A stretch of 11,994 nt of DNA from Ruminococcaceae bacterium UBA4958 (GTDB lineage: Bacteria; Bacillota; Clostridia; Oscillospirales; Acutalibacteraceae), in NCBI GenBank assembly GCA_002397355.1, contig DHAI01000030.1, positions 1,311 through 13,304 of the forward strand. The letters are read 5' to 3'. A program made the position numbers and the translations under genes. Shown piece after piece: positions 7,504 to 11,994 of this stretch; the first letter of the stretch is position 1; every line of letters starts with the position of its first letter. A model generated the notes under the pieces. It saw only the letters and a list, made by a program, of their open reading frames with translations, did not search any database and was not told where the DNA came from.

Positions 7504-8427
7504 CTATATGCGCATCTGCGGATCAAACGCGTCGCGGAGGCCGTCGCCCAGGATGCTGAAGCACACCATGATCAGGACGATCACGACCGCCGGGACGAAC
7601 AGCAGGTAGGCATGGCTGTTGATCACCTGAAAACCGCTGTTGATGAGAACGCCGAGCGAGGCCTTCGGCTCCTGCAGCCCGATGCCGATAAAGCTGAGAA
7701 AAGCCTCCGTAAAGATCGCGGACGGAATGGTGAACATCGTGTTGATCACGATGACGCCCACGGTGTTCGGGATCAGATGCTTCATGATGATCTCACGGTT
7801 CGACGTGCCCAGAAGCCGGGCCGCCAGGACGAATTCCTGGTTTTTCAGCTTCAGGATCTCCGCGCGGACCAGCCGCGCCATGTTCACCCACCCGGAAATG
7901 GACATCGCGATGATCAGCGTGCCGATGCCGGCAGGCATTACCATCATCAGCAGGATCACGATGATCAGGTTCGGAATGCCGATCAGCACCTCGACGATGC
8001 GCTGCATCACGGCGTCCACCCTGCCGCCCAGCAGGGCGGAAACGGAGCCGTAGGTCACGCCGACCAGCAGGTCGAGCCCGGCGGCGACGACGGCGATCAG
8101 CAGGGAAATACGCGTGCCGTACCAGACGCGCGACCATTCGTCACGGCCGAATTTGTCTGTTCCGAACCAATGTGCAGGGCCCGGTGCCTGAAAAATGGCG
8201 CCGTAGTCCGTCGTGTAGTAGTCATATCTTGCGACCGCGGGGCCCGCAAACGCGAGCGCCACCAGAACGAGGAGGATCGCCAGCGCGACGACCGATCCCT
8301 TGTTCTGCTTCAGGCGGATCCAGCCGTCCTGAAAGCCGGAGCGCGTCGGCCGCGAGATTTTTTCCCGCTCCTCCGCATCCGCTTCCGCGGGACCGAACAG
8401 GTCTTTCGTCACTTCCATGTTTTGCAA
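7504..8427 (-). CDS. oppC: Oligopeptide/dipeptide ABC transporter permease, OppC/DppC type
   Basis: Encodes 307 aa, a membrane subunit of the peptide channel. A cytoplasmic N-terminal tail (1-44) precedes transmembrane helix 1 (about 45-65). Next comes the OppC/DppC landmark HWFGTDKFGRDEWSRVWYGTRISL (given as residues 86-109), then hydrophobic segments at about 106-132, 146-182, 222-240 and 274-294. The EAA-type coupling loop that contacts the ATPases is about residues 203-221 (ARLLGTSNREIIMKHLIPN). The C-terminus GDGLRDAFDPQMRI is characteristic. Start: TTG 8427, because AAGGAG is 9 nt upstream; the in-frame ATG at 8418 would be 18 nt away. An ATG at 8434 is in another frame. It begins 6 bp after the oppB stop, implying coupled translation. 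Confidence 0.92.
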   Translation of the reverse strand: MQNMEVTKDLFGPAEADAEEREKISRPTRSGFQDGWIRLKQNKGSVVALAILLVLVALAFAGPAVARYDYYTTDYGAIFQAPGPAHWFGTDKFGRDEWSRVWYGTRISLLIAVVAAGLDLLVGVTYGSVSALLGGRVDAVMQRIVEVLIGIPNLIIVILLMMVMPAGIGTLIIAMSISGWVNMARLVRAEILKLKNQEFVLAARLLGTSNREIIMKHLIPNTVGVIVINTMFTIPSAIFTEAFLSFIGIGLQEPKASLGVLINSGFQVINSHAYLLFVPAVVIVLIMVCFSILGDGLRDAFDPQMRI

Positions 8428-8433
8428 ACCGCA

Positions 8434-9369
8434 TCACTCCTTCGCCGGTGCGAGCCGGATTCTCGGGTCAATCACGCAGTAGAGAACGTCGATGATCAGA
8501 ATGACCACCACATAGAACGCGCTGTAAAAGACCGTGAGGCCGAGAATGGTGGAATAGTCGTTCGCCTTGATGGTGTCCACGAACAGGCTGCCGATGCCCG
8601 GCACGCTGTAAATGCTCTCCACGGCGAGGGAGCCCGTCAGGACGTTCACCGTTATGGCGCCGAGGATGGTGAGGACAGGCAGCATCGAATTGCGCAGCGC
8701 GTGGCGCATGAGGATCTTGGCCGGGCTCAGGCCCTTCGCCTTCGCCATCAGGATGTAGTCCTGCTGCAGGACCGTGAGCATTTCCGTCCGGACGAACCGC
8801 GCGATCTGCGCGACGACGCCGAAGGAAAGCGCCAGCGACGGCAGGACGGAGGACGCGTAGCTCTCCCAGTACGCGACCGGGAGAAGGCCCCACTTCAGGC
8901 CGAACAGGTACTGCAGAAGGGCCGCCACGACAAAGTTGGGAACGGAAATCCCCAGAACGGAGACGATCATGGTCAGGTAATCCAGCGGCGTGTTGTGCTT
9001 GTAGGCGGCCACCACGCCGAGGACGAGACCGACCGCCAGGCCGACCAGAACCGCCTGGATCCCCACCAGCGCGGAAGGGACGATGCGCGACGCGAGGATG
9101 CTTTTGACCGGCTGGCCGGAATACAGGGTGGACGTTCCGAAATCCCCCTGGAATACATTGCCGAGATATTTGAAATACTGGATGTACACCGGCTGGTCCA
9201 GCCCGTAGCTCGCGTAAATCTGCTGCTGCTGCGCCGGGGACAGGCTGCTGATCTTATCCTCGTCGAACGGTGTTCCCGGAAGGCTGTGCATCAGAAAAAA
9301 GGTTGCGGTCATGATGACGAGAAGCGTCACGAAAAGGTAAACGATCCGCTTCAGGATATACTTTTTCAA
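8434..9369 (-). CDS. oppB: Oligopeptide/dipeptide ABC transporter permease, OppB/DppB type
   Basis: Encodes 311 aa, the other channel subunit. It opens with the typical MKKYILKRIVYLFVTLLVIM helix (TM about 9-28) and an HSLPGTPF motif. Then come the extracytoplasmic loop with YGLDQPVYIQYFKYLGNV and GDFGTS (55-80), further helices at about 98-121, 133-158, 175-192, 228-250 and 275-297, and the EAA coupling loop AKAKGLSPAKILMRHALRN (209-227). Ends CVIDPRIRLAPAKE, as usual for the family. Start: TTG 9369, strongly supported by an AAGGAGG site 7 nt upstream; the first in-frame ATG is 20 codons in and would delete the first helix. It is separated from oppA by 94 bp containing a large hairpin, and followed by oppC after 6 bp. 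Confidence 0.93.
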   Translation of the reverse strand: MKKYILKRIVYLFVTLLVIMTATFFLMHSLPGTPFDEDKISSLSPAQQQQIYASYGLDQPVYIQYFKYLGNVFQGDFGTSTLYSGQPVKSILASRIVPSALVGIQAVLVGLAVGLVLGVVAAYKHNTPLDYLTMIVSVLGISVPNFVVAALLQYLFGLKWGLLPVAYWESYASSVLPSLALSFGVVAQIARFVRTEMLTVLQQDYILMAKAKGLSPAKILMRHALRNSMLPVLTILGAITVNVLTGSLAVESIYSVPGIGSLFVDTIKANDYSTILGLTVFYSAFYVVVILIIDVLYCVIDPRIRLAPAKE

Positions 9370-9398
9370 ATTGCCTCCTCCTTCGGAGATCGCCGCGC

Positions 9399-9455
9399 CG
9401 CTTCATAAGAGGATAGGCTGTTGCAGCGCAACAGCCTATCCTTCGGTATGAAGCG
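9399..9455. repeat. Large intergenic hairpin between oppA and oppB
   Basis: A perfect 14-bp inverted repeat, GGATAGGCTGTTGC (9411-9424) with its complement at 9428-9441, has a 3-nt loop. An outer 9-bp stem encloses it: CGCTTCATA (9399-9407) with TATGAAGCG (9447-9455), separated by small internal loops. No T-run follows on the minus strand, so it is not a standard terminator. Such structures after binding-protein genes commonly protect the upstream mRNA from 3' decay or cause partial termination, giving more binding protein than permease. That role is inferred. Confidence 0.85.
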
Positions 9456-9463
9456 CCGCAGAC

Positions 9464-11113
9464 TTAATCTACTTCAGTATATTTCAGCTCCAGAATGCCG
9501 CTGTCGGGTTCGACGAGGTTCTTCACGTTCGGCTTCACAAGGTAAGCGGAACCAATGTAGTAAAGCGGGGCGACGACGGCATTGTCGACGACCAGGCTCT
9601 TCTCGGCCTGGACAAGCAGGTCGGCGCGCTTTGCGGTGTCCCGTTCGGCGTGCGCTTCCTCAATCAGTTTCACATAGGCGTCGGCGGCTTCCGTATCCTT
9701 GAAATTGCCGCGGAAGCTGTTCGTGTTCTCCGTCCAGATCTGCAGATAGGTCATCGGGTCGTCGTAGTCGGCGCCCCACGCGTTCAGGCCCATTTGGTAC
9801 TTGCCGGTCTTCATGAGGGACCTTCTGGCCTCTTTGGTCTTGGAATCGAGATTTACGTCGATGCCGAGCACCGATTTGAACTGGCTCTGCAGATAAGTGC
9901 CCACGTCCTTGTTTTCCGTGTCGTCGTCCAGGACGAGCGTCATCTGGGGAACCTGCCCGCCGAGCTCTTCAACGCCCTTTTTCCAGTATTCCTTGGCTTT
10001 TTCCGCATTGTAGCTCATCAGCGTCCCCTGCAGCGAACCGAAAGTCTTCCCCGCGATGCCGCTGCTCATGGATTTCGGGACCACTCCGTTCGCGGCCTCG
10101 GAGCCGTTATTCAGAATGGTGTTCACCAGCGTGTTGTTGTCGACCGCCATGCTGAGCGCCTTGCGGATATTCAGGTTCTTGGTGCCTTCCGCCGTCGTGT
10201 TGAACTGGATGAAATTGGTGCGGAAAATCGTGTGCGTCGTGAATTCCTTGCTGCTCTTGTAAGACGGCACATCCGTCGCGGAAAGCTTCACGCGGCTGAG
10301 CTGGCCCGCCTTGTAAAGGTTCAGGGCGGTGCTCTGCTCCTTGATGATCTTGATGTTGACCGTGTCGACTTTCACGTTGTCCTTATCCCAGTAATTCGGG
10401 TTCTTCACCAGCGTCACGCCGGAAGCCGCGTCAAACTGGGTGACCATGTACGGGCCCGAATAAACCAGGTTGTCTTTCCCGAGCGCGTAACTGGCGCCCT
10501 GTTTCTGGTAAAAGCTCATGTCCACCGCATAGTACGGCACGAAAGTCGTGAGGGAAAGGAAGTAAGGCGTCGGGGCTTTCAGCTTGACGACGAGCGTCTT
10601 GTCGTCAGGCGTCTCGATGCCGACCTGATCCGCGCCCACCTTCTTCTCAGAATACTCCTGCCCGTTGACGATATAATCGGTCAGAATGAACGCATATCCG
10701 TTCTTGGCGTCGGCTTTCATCTGCTCCAGCCAGGTTTCCCGGAATACCTTCGAGGTGATCGCGTCGCCGTTGCTGAACTTCAGCCCGTCGCGCAGGGTGA
10801 AGGTATAGGTCAGCTTGTCGTCCGAAACCTTGCAGCTTTCCGCAAGGGCCGGCTGGGGCTCGTCGTTCATGTCCAGACGGTAAAGCCCCTCCGAGATATT
10901 GTTCAGCACGGTGAACGCAATGTTGTCGGACGCGGCGAACTGATTCAACGTCGGGATCTCGTTCTCCAGATAAAAGCTTACCGACGTCGGCTTTGCGGCG
11001 CCTGAGCCAGCCTGGCTGGCCGGCTCGGCCGAGTTCCCGGTAAAGGAATTGCATCCGGTCGCCGCCGAGAGGAGCAATGCCATCGTAAGAACCGCTGCTG
11101 CAATCTTTTTCAT
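9464..11113 (-). CDS. oppA: Peptide-binding lipoprotein (SBP family 5), OppA/DppA type
   Basis: Encodes 549 aa, normal for the family. This extracellular lipid-anchored receptor delivers peptides to the OppBC channel. The signal peptide has MKK, a hydrophobic core and a lipobox ending SAATGC, so Cys21 is the predicted lipidated N-terminus. A Ser/Ala/Gly-rich linker follows to about residue 43. The mature domain shows SBP_5 features: ENEIPTLNQFAASDNIAF, NISEGLYRLD, then LTYTFTLRDGLKFSNGDAITSKVF and YNAEKAKEYWKKG. Start: two adjacent ATGs; GAGGTG is 4 nt from 11116 and 7 nt from 11113, so 11113 is preferred. First gene of the operon, with its own promoter and a leader of about 190 nt carrying a long palindrome. 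Specificity (di- versus oligopeptide, or nickel, as some family members bind) cannot be read from sequence; the neighbouring peptidases argue for peptides. Confidence 0.93.
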   Translation of the reverse strand: MKKIAAAVLTMALLLSAATGCNSFTGNSAEPASQAGSGAAKPTSVSFYLENEIPTLNQFAASDNIAFTVLNNISEGLYRLDMNDEPQPALAESCKVSDDKLTYTFTLRDGLKFSNGDAITSKVFRETWLEQMKADAKNGYAFILTDYIVNGQEYSEKKVGADQVGIETPDDKTLVVKLKAPTPYFLSLTTFVPYYAVDMSFYQKQGASYALGKDNLVYSGPYMVTQFDAASGVTLVKNPNYWDKDNVKVDTVNIKIIKEQSTALNLYKAGQLSRVKLSATDVPSYKSSKEFTTHTIFRTNFIQFNTTAEGTKNLNIRKALSMAVDNNTLVNTILNNGSEAANGVVPKSMSSGIAGKTFGSLQGTLMSYNAEKAKEYWKKGVEELGGQVPQMTLVLDDDTENKDVGTYLQSQFKSVLGIDVNLDSKTKEARRSLMKTGKYQMGLNAWGADYDDPMTYLQIWTENTNSFRGNFKDTEAADAYVKLIEEAHAERDTAKRADLLVQAEKSLVVDNAVVAPLYYIGSAYLVKPNVKNLVEPDSGILELKYTEVD

Positions 11114-11230
11114 CATTTACCACCTCATAAGCGCAAGTTTTGGATTGGTTTTATGCATCAACCGGCCTATGCTGCAAAAAGGTTGCCGCATGCCGGATGA
11201 ACGCCCGGAGAAGAGCAGTGCTGACGTCCG

Positions 11231-11242
11231 ATTATGAATAAT
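11231..11242. repeat. Small dyad ATTATGAATAAT
   Basis: A 5-2-5 perfect inverted repeat directly adjoining the left end of the 54-bp palindrome, in the oppA leader. It could be an additional protein site or simply an AT-rich coincidence. Confidence 0.4.
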
Positions 11243-11296
11243 AGTTTGGCAAAGGATTCAAAATGGTCGTGACCAAGTTGACACCTTTGCCAAACT
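11243..11296. promoter_or_regulatory. 54-bp interrupted palindrome in the oppA leader, candidate operator or RNA hairpin
   Basis: The outer arms are a perfect 13-bp inverted repeat: AGTTTGGCAAAGG at 11243-11255 and its complement at 11284-11296. Symmetry continues inward with TCAA and TGGTC blocks separated by 2-bp mismatches, so 22 of 27 positions per arm match, centred at 11269/11270. Each outer arm also contains TTTGGCAAA, itself nearly palindromic. It begins about 6 nt downstream of the expected oppA transcription start, so it would be both DNA just past the promoter and a 5'-terminal mRNA hairpin with two 2x2 internal loops. Which form matters is not decidable here. Confidence 0.75.
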
Positions 11297-11308
11297 TTAA
11301 TTGTTTAA

Positions 11309-11337
11309 ATTCTAGCATCAAGGCTCGAAAAAGTCAA
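11309..11337 (-). promoter_or_regulatory. Sigma-A type promoter of the opp operon
   Basis: Minus strand: -35 TTGACT (11337-11332), 17-bp spacer, -10 TAGAAT (11314-11309), with TGC just before the -10, giving an extended -10 element. AT-rich DNA upstream (about 11338-11400) could act as an UP-like element. The expected start is near 11302, about 190 nt before the oppA ATG. Confidence 0.8.
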
Positions 11338-11566
11338 TGATAACTTTACTATTTTCAGATGTTTATTTATTTTGCAGTAAACACGCTATACTAATTTTAA
11401 TGAAACCGTGACAAAGCGATAAAAAAGTTCTTCTCTTTTTTTCTATCGGATGACATGAAATTTTTCAATAATTCGTTGCATCGAAAAGAGTGGAAGGTGT
11501 TCTTGCCGAAAAATATCCCGAAATCCTTCCTCAGGGCGGGGACAAGCCGGGAAACAGACGGTGCCG
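11338..11566. other. Gene-free intergenic stretch upstream of the opp promoter
   Basis: No convincing gene in about 230 bp. The left half is AT-rich. A plus-strand TATACT (11387-11392) lacks a good -35 and leads to no gene. Reading frames that cross here run through the terminator hairpin and have no ribosome site. Confidence 0.6.
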
Positions 11567-11616
11567 AAAAGACTTCCCCCGCCGCAAAACAAGTTCTGCG
11601 GCGGGGGAAGTCTTTT
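11567..11616 (-). terminator. Strong hairpin terminator of the GH13 gene, with T-tracts on both sides
   Basis: A perfect 20-bp inverted repeat, arms 11567-11586 and 11597-11616, with a GC-rich core (CCCCCGCCGC) and a 10-nt loop. It lies directly after the GH13 stop codon. On the minus strand the stem ends in TTTT; on the plus strand a longer T6 run follows (11613-11618), so it should work in both directions and insulate the opp operon from its neighbour. Confidence 0.88.
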
Positions 11617-11994
11617 TTATAAGCCCGCGGCGTCCTCTCCGGGACGCTTCTGCGGAGGCGGCAGGGGAGCCTCGCCGGTTTTTTTGAGGAGGTAAAGCGC
11701 CGCGCAGCCGATCGGGGGAAGGACCAGACTGCTTTCCGCATCCGGCGCCGGGCCGAAAATCGGTTCGGCCCCTTCCCATTCCGCGTCCAGATGGAGGGCA
11801 AGCGGCCTGTCTCCCCGGTTAAAAGCGCACAGGAGCGCGTCGTTGCCGTCCGAGCGAATATAAGCCAGGCCGTCTCCGTCCGCCGTCACGGGGCGGAACC
11901 AGCCGCCCCGCAGGCAGCTGCACTTCGCGCGGAGCGCGCCGAGCCTGCGGTACCATGCCACCAGCCCGGCATCCTCGTTTCCCCACGGGTAGCA
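11617..11994 (-). CDS. GH13 alpha-glycosidase, C-terminal part, cut by window edge
   Basis: The last 125 residues of a gene that starts outside the window. The visible N-end CYPWGNEDAGLVAWYRRLG is typical of the end of the GH13 barrel in intracellular alpha-glucosidase/neopullulanase-type enzymes, where Trp-Tyr-Arg-x-Leu helix residues lead into the C-terminal beta-sandwich. The remainder (GLAYIRSDGNDALLCAFNRG, then HLDAEWEGAEPIFG and LPPIGCAALYLLKK) fits that all-beta C-domain. Catalytic residues are not in view, so the substrate (maltodextrin, pullulan, cyclodextrin) is unknown. The Pro-rich tail after the domain (GEAPLPPPQKRPGED) is somewhat longer than needed for the fold. The stop TAA at 11617-11619 abuts the terminator. 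No sign that it belongs to the peptide module. Confidence 0.82.
   Translation of the reverse strand, partial: CYPWGNEDAGLVAWYRRLGALRAKCSCLRGGWFRPVTADGDGLAYIRSDGNDALLCAFNRGDRPLALHLDAEWEGAEPIFGPAPDAESSLVLPPIGCAALYLLKKTGEAPLPPPQKRPGEDAAGL

Noticed and set aside
7612..9408. 598-codon plus-strand frame opposite the permease genes
   Set aside because: It is the antisense of oppB and oppC; the protein is Asp/Arg/His-rich, without membrane or domain features and without a ribosome site.
11049..11237. 62-codon plus-strand frame with a hydrophobic segment
   Set aside because: The hydrophobic stretch is antisense to the oppA signal peptide and ribosome-site region; there is no upstream ribosome site.
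11117..11302. Possible riboswitch or T-box in the roughly 190-nt oppA leader
   Set aside because: No T-box GGTGG-type motif preceding a terminator, no recognisable riboswitch core and no terminator were seen; the only clear structure is the palindrome reported separately.
11400..11413. Sequence TGAAACCGTGACAA resembling a catabolite-control (cre) site
   Set aside because: It fits only if a one-base deletion is allowed relative to the TGNNANCGNTNNCA pattern, and it lies more than 60 bp upstream of the opp -35.
11397..11801. Small frames on both strands crossing 11567-11616 that share a KDFPRR-like peptide
   Set aside because: The shared peptide arises because both strands read the same perfect terminator palindrome; they also overlap the GH13 gene in another frame.

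Overview
The window looks like part of the chromosome of a GC-rich Gram-positive anaerobe of the Clostridia (Oscillospirales or a relative). The reasons are strong AGGAGG-type ribosome binding sites, lipoprotein export, a PepV/Sapep-type dipeptidase, an M42 aminopeptidase, an RpiR/MurR regulator and TTG start codons. This placement is inferred from gene content and style, with no database comparison. Genes are GC-rich; the only clearly AT-rich stretch is the regulatory region at about 11220-11470.

Layout: the left edge (1-668, minus) is the start of a GH78-type alpha-L-rhamnosidase, cut by the window. Then come three closely spaced minus-strand metallopeptidases: a PepV-like M20 dipeptidase (790-2196), an M42 aminopeptidase (2228-3304) and an isoaspartyl dipeptidase, IadA (3335-4465). 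Reading away from them is an RpiR-family regulator (4625-5509, plus). It converges, with a 9-bp gap, on a complete oligopeptide ABC transporter operon transcribed leftward in the order substrate-binding lipoprotein, two permeases, two ATPases (11113 down to 5519). The right edge (11617-11994, minus) is the C-terminus of a GH13 glycosidase that ends in a very strong hairpin terminator.

Working together: the core 790-11337 reads as a peptide uptake and degradation module. The lipoprotein captures peptides, OppBCDF imports them, the M42 enzyme trims N-terminal residues, and the PepV-like and IadA enzymes split ordinary and isoaspartyl (beta-linked) dipeptides. The regulator sits between the two arms. 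Its SIS domain has a changed second ligand loop, so it may not sense an ordinary sugar phosphate.

Non-coding signals: the opp operon has a good sigma-A type promoter (TTGACT-17-TAGAAT) followed at once by a 54-bp interrupted palindrome. A 14-bp perfect stem inside a larger hairpin separates oppA from oppB. The iadA/rpiR divergent region holds a perfect TATAAT and an 11-bp dyad placed where one bound protein could affect both directions. No RNA genes, CRISPR arrays, insertion sequences or phage genes were seen. I found no wholly new type of system; the most notable items are the regulatory palindromes and the RpiR-controlled isopeptide/peptide catabolic arrangement.
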